Below, in pieces: positions 22,869 through 31,040 of a stretch of 64,000 nt of DNA (the first letter of the stretch is position 1; the number at the start of each line of letters is the position of its first letter). Position numbers and translations under genes: made by a program. The notes beneath the pieces are model-generated. The model searched no databases and had not been told where the DNA came from. It was given only the letters and a program-made list of their open reading frames with translations. Source of the stretch: an uncultured Lachnospiraceae bacterium (lineage in GTDB: Bacteria > Bacillota > Clostridia > Lachnospirales > Lachnospiraceae); contig CAJUHR010000009.1 of NCBI GenBank assembly GCA_910586255.1, forward strand, positions 45,154-109,153. The letters are read 5' to 3'.

Positions 22869-22903
22869 GAAAAAGGGAGGCAGATTTACTGCCGCCCTTT
22901 TTC
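22869..22903. terminator. Bidirectional terminator hairpin
   Basis: GAAAAAGGGAGGCAG (22869-22883) pairs with CTGCCGCCCTTTTTC (22889-22903), one mismatch, with A- and T-rich arms, between the esterase remnant and the minus-strand ATPase remnant. Confidence 0.7.
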
Positions 22904-23075
22904 AGATATAGCTTACCGGTATCACCCGGTCCTTTTTTAATTCCGGGAAGTCTGTCAAGAATACGAAAATTAGAAAGATCGTCCTTCCAACCTGACGGGA
23001 CCCGGCAACCAGAACAGCTCCAAACATCCGGGAAAGCTTTTTAACCGTTTGTTCAGCATGCCTTGCAATATACAT
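22902..23075 (-). pseudogene. Remnant of an AAA/DUF4143-type ATPase
   Basis: The minus-strand frame from ATG 23075 reads MYIARHAEQTVKKLSRMFGAVLVAGSRQVGRT, the N-terminus of the DUF4143 family of ATPases where GxRQVGKT is the P-loop; here the key Lys is Arg. Family sequence then stops abruptly and the frame ends with ...KKDRVIPVSYI, which resembles the extreme C-terminus of the same family. About 340 residues are missing, so the gene is dead. Confidence 0.65.
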
Positions 23076-23177
23076 AAGTCCTCTTCCGGCTATTTCAACA
23101 TACAATATTATTATAGACGATTTTTCCTGAATTATCAAAGGCTGCTAATCAAAAAAGGAATAAAATGAACCATGTAT

Positions 23178-23208
23178 GTAACAATTCAAAGGTTATCTGA
23201 ACTGTTAC
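23178..23208. repeat. 31-bp palindromic repeat, copy 1
   Basis: GTAACAATTCA ... TGAACTGTTAC with an AAGGTTATC centre. A near-identical 31-base copy is at 43737-43767. The arms match those of the larger element at 42438-42588. Confidence 0.7.
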
Positions 23209-23231
23209 CCATGTACCGTCAGGAACACCTT

Positions 23232-23774
23232 TCACTTAGACAAAATATAGCGTTTAATACATTCCGGTGTGGAGTTAATGGCATATCTGGCCATGTCCCC
23301 CGGAGGGGTGGTCATGCCATCCCGAGCCCACTGGACGTACATGTTGGAGGCTCCGTGAGCATTGAAGGCCAGGGCATAGAGACATTCCTCTGTCAGAACC
23401 TGCTCTCCGAAATGATGGATCAGATAATCCTTGTAGTAGCAATAGGTTTGATTATAGATGGTTTCCATCAGGCTGTTCTGGCCGTCTAAATGGCAGGCCT
23501 GTGTGATAAACGGCTGATTGATCTTGGCATTTTCGTAAATGCTCAAAAGATAAGCGTAAAAGCCGCCGGATTCTATAAGTTTTTTTTCTCCCCGCAGGGT
23601 TCTGCGGAAAATCCAGAAAATCAGGTCATTTTTATCTAAAAAGTGGTTATAAAAGGTCTGCCGTCCGGTGCCTACCCGGTTCACAATGTCAGTCACCGTG
23701 ACCTTTTTTAAGGGCTTTTCGTTGCTCAGCTCAATGATGGCGTCTGCAAATAGTTTTTTTACGTTTATGGCCAT
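23232..23774 (-). CDS. TetR-family transcriptional regulator
   Basis: 180 residues. N-terminal HTH: KKLFADAIIELSNEKPLKKVTVTDIVNRVGTGRQTFYNHFLDKNDLIFWIF, the standard TetR domain with YNHF recognition helix. The C-terminal ligand domain is short, as in the DhaS-like group of Firmicute TetR proteins. It reads leftward, away from the acyl-CoA cluster that begins at 24210, so it is the best candidate regulator of that cluster; the shared upstream region is 435 bases and also holds a repeat element. A promoter TTGACC-N17-TATCAT lies on the minus strand at 23854-23826. Confidence 0.88.
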   Translation of the reverse strand: MAINVKKLFADAIIELSNEKPLKKVTVTDIVNRVGTGRQTFYNHFLDKNDLIFWIFRRTLRGEKKLIESGGFYAYLLSIYENAKINQPFITQACHLDGQNSLMETIYNQTYCYYKDYLIHHFGEQVLTEECLYALAFNAHGASNMYVQWARDGMTTPPGDMARYAINSTPECIKRYILSK

Positions 23775-23825
23775 AAATCGATTCCTCAGTGCAGGTTAAA
23801 AAAATGACAATATTAGTTGCCTTTT

Positions 23826-23854
23826 ATGATAATTGAAAATCTGGAAATGGTCAA
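23826..23854 (-). promoter_or_regulatory. Promoter of the TetR-family gene
   Basis: Minus strand TTGACC (23854-23849), 17-base spacer, TATCAT (23831-23826), 50 bases before the start codon. Confidence 0.55.
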
Positions 23855-23891
23855 GAGGAGAATTTATATGCGTCCCGGCAGTATGGATTTT

Positions 23892-23994
23892 GTTACTGTT
23901 CACTCCATGACTAATCACTTCGCTGATTAGTCATGAGCCAGTACAGTTATGGGGCATATGCTGTTACGTTCACAGGGTACCTGTGAACAGTAAC
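23892..23994. repeat. Multi-hairpin palindromic element
   Basis: Outer arms GTTACTGTTCAC (23892-23903) and GTGAACAGTAAC (23983-23994) are perfect complements. Inside are CATGACTAATCA-N6-TGATTAGTCATG (23906-23935) and a near-perfect palindrome around GTACC, GTTACGTTCACAGG...CCTGTGAACAGTAAC (23963-23994). No open frame. Looks like a miniature mobile or REP-like element. Between it and 24210 a direct repeat ATGTCTAAATT occurs at 24020-24030 and 24144-24154, which could be a regulator site. Confidence 0.65.
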
Positions 23995-24209
23995 GATTTT
24001 CAGGTACAAACAACAGAAAATGTCTAAATTTGGTCAATGGAGACGAAAAGTCCATAATTGTACATAACCAACAATCTATAAATGTAAAACAAGGAATATT
24101 TAGTATATAATTTATATGTCAGAAAGAGATAATAATACAATATATGTCTAAATTAGCTGTGTGGAAAGGTATATTGATGTTATGTCTCGGAACGTGAAAG
24201 GGGGATATC

Positions 24210-25865
24210 ATGGGAAAGATTCAGGTCAGTTATGACGAGAATCGGGCAAAGGAATATCGAAGGCAGGGGCTCTGGGGAGATGCCACCCTGCTGGATTACT
24301 GGATGATTTCGGCTAAGTCATTTCCTGACAAAAAGGTGGTGGTGGACGATCAGGGGACAGGTTGGACCTACAGGGAACTGGATGAGCTTTCGGACCGGCT
24401 GGCAGGAGGGCTCCAATCAAAATATGGTCTTCTGGAAGGAGATATTGCCTCGGTTCAGCTTCCCAACTGGGCAGAGTTCACCCTGATTCTCATCGCCTGC
24501 TTAAAGCTGGGGGTTGTAGTCAATCCGCTGCTTACCGGGTTTCGGGAAAGCGAGCTTACTCACCGCCTGTCAAAATGCGAGAGCCGGATTTTGTTCCTTC
24601 CGGGAATGTTTCGGGGGTGTGACCATGTGGCTCTGGCAGAGCAGGTGGCAGAGAAGGTGCCCAGCCTTAAGCACATTGTCCTTGTGGACAAGCATCCGGA
24701 GAGTGTGGGGGAGGCAAAAAGCGTTTCCCGATTGTCGGATATTATCCGGGATTTTAAGCCGATTGAGAGATACACCCGTTCAGAGGCCAATGACGTGGCC
24801 ATTGTTTTGTTTACCTCAGGGACAGAGAGTGTGGGAAAGGGCGTTATGCTGACTCACAATAATCTGGTGGCCAACATGAAGGGCTACATTTCCCTGACAG
24901 ATCTTCATTGCTTTGACTCCATGATGATGCCCGTTCCTCTGTCTCACGCCACCGGACTTATGTACGGGGTGCTGGTGCCCTTTATGATGGGTATGACCAG
25001 TGTCTTTCTTGAGCGCTACACCATGGACCGGTGTCTGGATATGATTGAACAGGAGCGGTGTACGGTGATTGAGGGCCCCACGGTGATTGCCTATGACATG
25101 ATGCGCCGGGTGGAGGAGAGGACGGACGTGGATATTTCTTCCCTGCGGTTCTTCTACTGCGGAGGATCCCCGGTGCCCCGGACGCTGGTGAGAAAGGCGT
25201 TAAAAAGAGGAATCCGTGTTCTGGGAGTCTATGGCTCCACAGAGAGCGCTCCCCACTGCATCGTGTCTCCCCATTTTCCGGAGGAGAAGGTGCTGACCAC
25301 CGATGGATGTCAGGTGACAGGGACCGAGATTAAGGTGGTGGACGATCAGGGTAATCAGGTGCCGCCGTGGGTGGAGGGGGAAGAATTGTCCCGGGGGCCG
25401 GGAGTGTTTATGGGATATATCCGGGAGCCGGAAATGACGAAGGACGCGCTGGACGAGGACGGATGGTATCACAGCGGCGATCTGTGCATCATGGACGAGG
25501 ACGGGTTTATCCGCATTACCGGAAGAAAGAAGGATGTGATTATCCGGGGCGGTGAAAATATCAGCAGCGTGGAGATTGAGGGAATTTTGATGCTTCACGA
25601 AAATGTGACCGAGGCGGCCGTTGTGTCCTACCCGGACAACCGGATGGGGGAGAAGGCCTGTGCCTACGTGGTGCTTAAGGAGCCGGAGAAGGGGCTGACC
25701 ATAAAGGAGATGCAGGCCCACATGGAGGCCAACGGCATTGCCAAGTTTAAATGGCCGGAGAGAATCGAATTTATCCAGGCTCTTCCCAGAACGGAGACCG
25801 GCAAGATACAGAAGTTTAAGCTTCGGGACGATGTGAGGGAAAAGCTGAAAGAGGAGGCCAGATGA
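24210..25865 (+). CDS. Acyl-CoA ligase (AMP-forming, CaiC-like)
   Basis: 551 residues, full length for the ANL family. Adenylation motifs are complete: the P-loop-like VLFTSGTESVGKGVMLTHNN (~residue 200), GVYGSTE (~340), YHSGD with the ribose-binding Asp (~420), GRKKDVIIRGGENIS (~440) and the C-terminal catalytic Lys in PRTETGKIQKFKLR (~530). It would activate a carboxylic acid as its CoA thioester at the cost of ATP. First gene of the cluster that includes two CoA-transferases, two acyl-CoA dehydrogenases and EtfBA; an AMP-forming ligase in that setting parallels CaiC (carnitine) and BaiB (bile acid). Substrate unknown. GAAAGGGGGA precedes the ATG; the stop overlaps the next start (ATGA). 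Confidence 0.92.
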   Translation: MGKIQVSYDENRAKEYRRQGLWGDATLLDYWMISAKSFPDKKVVVDDQGTGWTYRELDELSDRLAGGLQSKYGLLEGDIASVQLPNWAEFTLILIACLKLGVVVNPLLTGFRESELTHRLSKCESRILFLPGMFRGCDHVALAEQVAEKVPSLKHIVLVDKHPESVGEAKSVSRLSDIIRDFKPIERYTRSEANDVAIVLFTSGTESVGKGVMLTHNNLVANMKGYISLTDLHCFDSMMMPVPLSHATGLMYGVLVPFMMGMTSVFLERYTMDRCLDMIEQERCTVIEGPTVIAYDMMRRVEERTDVDISSLRFFYCGGSPVPRTLVRKALKRGIRVLGVYGSTESAPHCIVSPHFPEEKVLTTDGCQVTGTEIKVVDDQGNQVPPWVEGEELSRGPGVFMGYIREPEMTKDALDEDGWYHSGDLCIMDEDGFIRITGRKKDVIIRGGENISSVEIEGILMLHENVTEAAVVSYPDNRMGEKACAYVVLKEPEKGLTIKEMQAHMEANGIAKFKWPERIEFIQALPRTETGKIQKFKLRDDVREKLKEEAR

Positions 25866-26383
25866 TTCCTGAGAGAAGCTATTCAACAGCCTGCATGGCA
25901 AGCCGCCGCCCGGTTATGCACAGCCAGTGCCCGGTGTTTTTCAGGTGTGCCCGGTGCGGCGCGGTCAGCGCTTCTTACGGGGCAGGAGCTGAAGGGGTCC
26001 CCTGCAGGTGCGGGGAGGTTCAAAAAAGGCTTTCCTTCTCGTCCGGGGAGGAAGGAGGAGACCATGGCTTGTCCTATGTGGTGTTCGGGGGAATGGAGCA
26101 CAATGCCATTCGGGTTGTGGTGGATAATGGCGCCCATCCCATGACAAAGGAGCATGGAATTGGATGGATTGCCCTGTTTACCTATGAGGGGTTGCAGATG
26201 AAATTCCTCGGAGGGTCCCGGACCTCATCGGTTACATTTGCACTGGCGGGGGAGGATGCCTATTCCTTCTGCAACCGGCAGATCTGCCGCATGGGGAGGG
26301 AGCATTGCCAGTTTAAGTGCAAGAGAGGATGGCAGATCTATGGGTGGTGCACGGTTCACGGGCTGTACCGACTGGTGCTGTAA
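25862..26383 (+). CDS. Superoxide-reductase / desulfoferrodoxin-like protein
   Basis: 173 residues; start overlaps the ligase stop and has GAGGAGG five bases upstream. Residues ~22-53 form a desulforedoxin-like zinc/iron ribbon (FFRCARCG...VPCRCGE), though the second pair is C-x-C where desulforedoxins have C-C. Residues ~75-173 match the superoxide-reductase centre II fold: all five iron ligands can be assigned, His in MEHNA, His in AHPM, His in TKEH, and Cys and His in WCTVHGLY; HPMTKEHGIGWIALFTYEGLQMKFL is the family core. A ~20-residue Cys/Lys-rich insert precedes the last motif. The usual Lys/Glu near the first His is absent. It may protect oxygen-sensitive enzymes of the pathway, or use the iron site for another redox step. 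Confidence 0.8.
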   Translation: MIPERSYSTACMASRRPVMHSQCPVFFRCARCGAVSASYGAGAEGVPCRCGEVQKRLSFSSGEEGGDHGLSYVVFGGMEHNAIRVVVDNGAHPMTKEHGIGWIALFTYEGLQMKFLGGSRTSSVTFALAGEDAYSFCNRQICRMGREHCQFKCKRGWQIYGWCTVHGLYRLVL

Positions 26384-26524
26384 TTAGGCACTGTCCCGGA
26401 AAAGGCTGTACTGGCATCCCACCGGAAGGCTCCGCCCACATGTAACAGACAGTTAAGACTGTAAGGAAATCCAAAAAGAGCATGGCACGCAGGTATCGGG
26501 ACGATGGGGAAAGGAAGAAAATAT

Positions 26525-28564
26525 ATGAAAAAATTGTACACTCCGGGAAGAATCGGCGACCTGGAGATCAAAAACAGAATGGTGATGGCGCCCATGGTGG
26601 ACGGGTTTGGCACAGAGGGCGCTCCCACAGAGAGAAGTCTGGAGTATTTCCGGGTTCGGGCGGCAGGGGGAATCGGGCTTATCGTGGTGGGCAATGTTCA
26701 CGTGGATCCGGAGCACCGACATTTGAAACCGGAATTTCATCTCTACGATGATTCCTTCACGGAAAAGCTAAGACCTTTGGCTCAGGTTATTCACAGCCAG
26801 GGCGCAAAGGTGTTTGTGCAGCTGATCCATCAGGGAAGGTATGCCCGGTCATCGGAGTATGAGGGAGGGGCAGAGGCAGTGGCTCCATCGGCTGTTTTTA
26901 CAGGGATGACCAGGGAGACACCCAGGGCGCTTACAGAGGAGGAAATCTGCCGGCTGGAGGATTATTTTGCCCAGGCGGCAAAAAGGGCCATGGAGGCCGG
27001 CTTTGACGGGGTGGAGCTGTGCGCCAATTCCGGCTATCTGTTCGGACAGTTTCTCTCGCCTCTCACCAACAAGCGGGAGGACCAATACGGCGGAACCTTA
27101 AAGAACCGGGCGGCATTTCTGACAGAGACCATTTGCCGGGTGAAGGAAGCTACAGACGGCAGTTTTCCGGTTACGGTCCGCATGGGAGGAAACGATTTTG
27201 TGGCAGGCAGCAACACCAATGAGGAGGCCTGCCGGATTGCCGGGCTTTTGGAGGAGGCCGGGGCGGATGCCATCAGCGTCACCGGAGGCTGGCACGAATC
27301 AAGGGTACCTCAGGTTACCATGGATCTGCCCCACGGCGTGTTCAGCTATCTGGGAAGAAATATCCGGCAGTCGGTGGATATACCGGTGATGATGGGAAAC
27401 CGGATGGACATATTTGCGGCCGAGGAACTGATCGAGCGGGGGGACGTGGATTTTGCTGTGTTCGGCCGTCCCATGCTGGCAGACCCGCAGTTTCCCCAAA
27501 AGGCAGCCCAGGGAAGGTATGAGGAGATCCGCCCCTGCATCGGCTGCAACCAGGGATGCCTGGACCATTCCATGAGCGGGAGAGAGATTGCCTGCTTAGG
27601 CAATGCAGAGTGCGGGCGGGAGAGTGAGCTGGCAGATGAAAGAGGCCTTCTTCCCACAGAGGTGAGGGAAAAAACGCCGAGAAAGCTTTTAGTCATCGGG
27701 GCAGGGGCCGCAGGCATGGAATTTGCCAGGGTGGCCGCCCTTCGGGGACATACGGTGACAGTCTGGGAGAAAGAAAACACTTATGGAGGACAGCTTCGGC
27801 TGGCCTCGGCGCCTCCGGCCAGACAGGATTTTAAACGCCTCTCGGACTATCTCTACAAGGCCTGTGTGAGAGCCGGGGTGACCTTCTGCTTTGACAGGCA
27901 GGCATCGTCCGGGGAGCTTACAAGACAGTTGGAGGAGAAAGAAGCAGACCGGCTGATTCTTGCCACCGGCGCGTATCCGGTATCTCCTGCCATCCCTGCA
28001 GAGAGGGGAATGAATATGGTTCAGGCTTGGGATGTTCTGTCCGGGCAGGCCCGGACAGGAAAGGAGATTGTGGTGGTGGGAGGAGGAGCCGTGGGCATCG
28101 AGACGGCAATTTTGCTGGGCGAGGAGGGAACACTGACTGCCGAGGAGCTGCGCTTTCTTATGCTTTATGGGGCCGAGGAGCCGGATACTCTCCGAGAGCT
28201 CTTAAACAAGGGCAGCAAAAGGGTCACAGTTGTGGAAATGCAGGACAAGGCCGGAAAGGATATCGGAAAGACGACCCGGTGGATCATGCTGGATCGGTTA
28301 AAAAAGCTGGGAATCAAGGTACTCACCGGCTCTGTGGTCACAGAGATAAAGGCGGACGGGGTGATAATACAAAAGGACGGGGAAAACATAAAGCTGTCTG
28401 CGGATACGGTGGTCATGGCGGCCGGCTCAAGGTCTGACAATCATCTTTTAGAGCAGCTTAAGGAAAAGGAGGGCCAGGTCTTTGTCATCGGGGATGCCAG
28501 GGCGCCGAAAAAGGTGATGGACGCCATCCGTTCTGCCTATGATTTGGGAATTTCAATCGGATGA
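26525..28564 (+). CDS. 2,4-dienoyl-CoA reductase-like iron-sulfur flavoenzyme (FadH/BaiCD family)
   Basis: 679 residues from ATG 26525 (AAAGGAAG upstream; an in-frame ATG at 26504 is less well placed). N-terminal old-yellow-enzyme barrel (~1-330, FMN), [4Fe-4S] cysteines C-x2-C-x3-C-x11-C in CIGCNQGCLDH...C (~338-356), then FAD/NAD(P)H domain (IGAGAAGMEFAR ~390; VVVGGGAVGIETA ~515). Residues known to be catalytic in E. coli FadH have counterparts: Tyr in NSGYLFGQFLSP and His in GGWHESRVPQ, so it is closer to FadH than to 2-enoate reductases. It should reduce a conjugated double bond of an acyl-CoA with NAD(P)H. A ~50-residue insertion (GTLTAEELRFLMLYG...) is present in the second nucleotide-binding domain, as in some clostridial relatives. 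Confidence 0.88.
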   Translation: MKKLYTPGRIGDLEIKNRMVMAPMVDGFGTEGAPTERSLEYFRVRAAGGIGLIVVGNVHVDPEHRHLKPEFHLYDDSFTEKLRPLAQVIHSQGAKVFVQLIHQGRYARSSEYEGGAEAVAPSAVFTGMTRETPRALTEEEICRLEDYFAQAAKRAMEAGFDGVELCANSGYLFGQFLSPLTNKREDQYGGTLKNRAAFLTETICRVKEATDGSFPVTVRMGGNDFVAGSNTNEEACRIAGLLEEAGADAISVTGGWHESRVPQVTMDLPHGVFSYLGRNIRQSVDIPVMMGNRMDIFAAEELIERGDVDFAVFGRPMLADPQFPQKAAQGRYEEIRPCIGCNQGCLDHSMSGREIACLGNAECGRESELADERGLLPTEVREKTPRKLLVIGAGAAGMEFARVAALRGHTVTVWEKENTYGGQLRLASAPPARQDFKRLSDYLYKACVRAGVTFCFDRQASSGELTRQLEEKEADRLILATGAYPVSPAIPAERGMNMVQAWDVLSGQARTGKEIVVVGGGAVGIETAILLGEEGTLTAEELRFLMLYGAEEPDTLRELLNKGSKRVTVVEMQDKAGKDIGKTTRWIMLDRLKKLGIKVLTGSVVTEIKADGVIIQKDGENIKLSADTVVMAAGSRSDNHLLEQLKEKEGQVFVIGDARAPKKVMDAIRSAYDLGISIG

Positions 28565-28604
28565 GAGTTCAGCTTGTCCGAGCATAAAAAACAGGAAGAC
28601 AGTG

Positions 28605-29795
28605 GTGAAAAATATGACACAAAATGTATTTGCAGGATTGACGATCCTGGATCATACACGTTACCTGCTGGGGGGATATGCCACTCAGGTGTTTGCAGAC
28701 TTAGGCGCCAATGTGATCAAGGTGGAGGAAATGGCAAAAGGAGATCTGTGCCGGGAGACGAAGCCATTAAAAAACGGCGTCAGCCACTACTTTTCAGCTC
28801 TGAACCGGAACAAAAAGAGCTTTTCCGTAAACCTAAAAAGCCAGGGGGGAAAGGACGCCTACTTAAAGCTTTTGGAGAAAGCAGATATTGTCATAGAAAA
28901 TTTCCGGCCTGGTGTCATGGACCGACTGGGCATTGGCTATGAGGTGGAAAAGGCCATCCAGCCATCCATTATCCATTGTTCTCTCACCGGCTTCGGACAG
29001 GAGGATCCCAGAAGCTTAAAGGCCTATCACGACATTAATTTTCAGGCCTTAAGCGGCTATCTTTCCTTAAACGGGGGCAGGGTAAGTCCCATTCACTTAG
29101 CGGACGTGGCCACGGCCATGGTGGCGGTTCAGAGTGTGATGGCGGCGCTTTTGCAGAGACAGAGCACCGGGGAAGGAGCATTCTGCGATGTGCGGATGTT
29201 TGATTCCTTTGTTTGGTGGAACTCTATTCTGGACGCCAGATATCAGTTTTTGGGGAATCAGCTTAAGGAGAGTGAGTTGGAGTTTCCGGTGCTGGCCTAC
29301 AATGTATATGAGACGGCCGATGGAGGGAAAATTTCCATCGGGATGCTGGAGGACAAGTTCTGGGAGGCTTTTCTGGAATTTAATGAGCTTAAGGAGTTAA
29401 GACCATACAAGATGAGTGTCCGGGAGGATGAGCCGGAGGCCTTTGGGAAAATGGAGGCACTGTTTTTCAGCAGGACCTTAAAGGAGTGGAAGGAGTGGCT
29501 AAAGGACAAGGACATCTGCGCCATGTGGGTGATGGATAAGGAGGACGCGCTGAATTATATTCTGTCAGAAAATCAGGGGCTGATGGAATACTGCGGATTT
29601 TCCCGAACCGGAGAGACTCTGCAGACAAGGATCCCCCAGATCGTCAGCACCCTGCCGGTGTCCTTAAAGGGCGCCTCTGAGCCCCCAAGGCTGGGAGAGC
29701 ACAACCGGGAGATCTTAGAAGGCCTGGGGTATTCGGGGGAAGAGATCGCAAACATGATTTCAACAGGAGCCTGCGGGAGCCTGCAGAAAAAATAG
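28605..29795 (+). CDS. Type III CoA-transferase (CaiB/BaiF/Frc family), first copy
   Basis: About 396 residues. AGGAAG at 28593-28598 best fits GTG 28605; ATG 28614 is the alternative. N-terminal Rossmann-like motif LTILDHTRYLLGGYATQVFADLGANVIKVEE, the DIVIENFRPGVMDRLGIGYE segment and Asp in YHDINFQALSGYL (the family's catalytic Asp position) mark a type III CoA-transferase. It moves CoA between acyl-CoA and a free acid, so product CoA could activate new substrate without ATP. Starts 40 bases after the dienoyl-CoA reductase. A second, distinct CoA-transferase lies 1.2 kb further on. Confidence 0.9.
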   Translation: MKNMTQNVFAGLTILDHTRYLLGGYATQVFADLGANVIKVEEMAKGDLCRETKPLKNGVSHYFSALNRNKKSFSVNLKSQGGKDAYLKLLEKADIVIENFRPGVMDRLGIGYEVEKAIQPSIIHCSLTGFGQEDPRSLKAYHDINFQALSGYLSLNGGRVSPIHLADVATAMVAVQSVMAALLQRQSTGEGAFCDVRMFDSFVWWNSILDARYQFLGNQLKESELEFPVLAYNVYETADGGKISIGMLEDKFWEAFLEFNELKELRPYKMSVREDEPEAFGKMEALFFSRTLKEWKEWLKDKDICAMWVMDKEDALNYILSENQGLMEYCGFSRTGETLQTRIPQIVSTLPVSLKGASEPPRLGEHNREILEGLGYSGEEIANMISTGACGSLQKK

Positions 29796-29828
29796 AAGTA
29801 CACATCAAAAATTCAGGAGGGGAAGCAC

Positions 29829-31019
29829 ATGTTGAACAAGGAGAGAATCAGTGAGAAGGAGCTTTACGATTTAAGGATGAAAATCCGTCATGTGGTGGAA
29901 AATGACATGGAGGCGCTGTCGGCAGAGATGGAGAAGAGCAATGTCTATCCGCCCGAAATGTGGGAGATCGGCAAGAAAAACGATATGTTCCGCCTGTCTC
30001 TTCCCAAGGAATACGGCGGTATGGGCCTGTGCCTGGAGCAGTATTTTACCGTGCTGGAGGAGATTGGCAGAGGCAATCAGGCAATCCGCATGTTTTTCCA
30101 TGTGGCAAACGGACTTAGCTGGGAGATTATGGCTGAGCACGGAAATGAGGAGATGAAGAGGGACTATCTTCCCAAAATGGGCACAGGCGATTATTTTGTG
30201 GCATTTGCCCTGACAGAGCCGGACTGCGGCTCCGGCGTGGATATTCGGAGCACGGCCACCAAAAAGGGAGACAAGTGGGTGCTAAACGGGAGAAAGACCC
30301 TGATCTCCTTTACGGATATCTGCGATGCCTATTACATCATTGCGGTGTCTGATGAGAGCAAGCGCAAAAAGGGCGGACACACGGCTTTCTTTGTTCCGGC
30401 AGACACCCCCGGCCTTACGGTGGAGAACATGCCTCACATGATGGGATGCCGTGGAACGGGACATGGGGATGTGATCATGACGGATATGGAGATTCCCGAT
30501 GAGTACCGCTTGGGAGCAGAGGGAGAGGGCCTTACGGTGTTCTTAAATGCCCTGGCCGTGTCCAGAGCCTCCATCGGCGTGTGCCTCTTAGGACTTTCCC
30601 AGAGAATGCTTGAGCTGGCCATTGCCCGGGCCAAGGACCGGGTTACCTTCGGAAAGCCCTTGATTCAAAGGCAGGCCGTCCAGCAGACCATCGCCGACAT
30701 GGCCACCCAGGTTCACGCTCTTCGGCTACTGGCAAGAGACTGCGCCCAGAAGGGGGATAAGGACGAAGATATTGAGATGATTTCCTCCATGCTAAAGCTT
30801 CACGGCATTGACACGGTACGCACCGTATCGGACGGCTGCCTGGAGATCTTCGGAGGAATCGGATACTTTGAGGACAACCCCTACGGGCCGGTGGAGCGTC
30901 TGTACCGGGATGCACGGGCCATGTGGTTTGAGGAAGGCCCCCGCACCGTTCAGCGTCTGACCCTGGTGCGGAAGGTGATTGCCGCCCGGGGAGAGATCCG
31001 TACATCCAATTACTGCTAA
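29829..31019 (+). CDS. Acyl-CoA dehydrogenase family protein, first copy
   Basis: 396 residues. FAD-binding landmarks: FALTEPDCGSGVDIRSTATKKGDKWVLNGRKTLISF and ...DRVTFGKPLIQRQAVQQTIADMA, with ...EIFGGIGYFEDNPYGPVERLYRDAR near the end. The usual C-terminal catalytic segment (YEGTxxIQ) is altered to FEEGPRTVQR; a Glu is kept at about the right place but the surrounding residues are unusual, suggesting an atypical substrate. It would dehydrogenate, or in reverse reduce, an acyl-CoA with electrons through EtfBA. Good ribosome site CAGGAGGGG. Lies between the two CoA-transferase genes. Confidence 0.9.
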   Translation: MLNKERISEKELYDLRMKIRHVVENDMEALSAEMEKSNVYPPEMWEIGKKNDMFRLSLPKEYGGMGLCLEQYFTVLEEIGRGNQAIRMFFHVANGLSWEIMAEHGNEEMKRDYLPKMGTGDYFVAFALTEPDCGSGVDIRSTATKKGDKWVLNGRKTLISFTDICDAYYIIAVSDESKRKKGGHTAFFVPADTPGLTVENMPHMMGCRGTGHGDVIMTDMEIPDEYRLGAEGEGLTVFLNALAVSRASIGVCLLGLSQRMLELAIARAKDRVTFGKPLIQRQAVQQTIADMATQVHALRLLARDCAQKGDKDEDIEMISSMLKLHGIDTVRTVSDGCLEIFGGIGYFEDNPYGPVERLYRDARAMWFEEGPRTVQRLTLVRKVIAARGEIRTSNYC

Positions 31020-31040
31020 GAAAGAAGAGGTGTTTTGTCT

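Noticed and set aside
23172..23489. 105-codon plus-strand frame
   Set aside because: Antisense to the TetR-family gene with a start inside a palindromic repeat; no family match.
25883..26155. Minus-strand 90-codon frame over the SOR-like gene
   Set aside because: Shadow frame; the plus strand has a coupled start codon, ribosome site and metal-ligand pattern.
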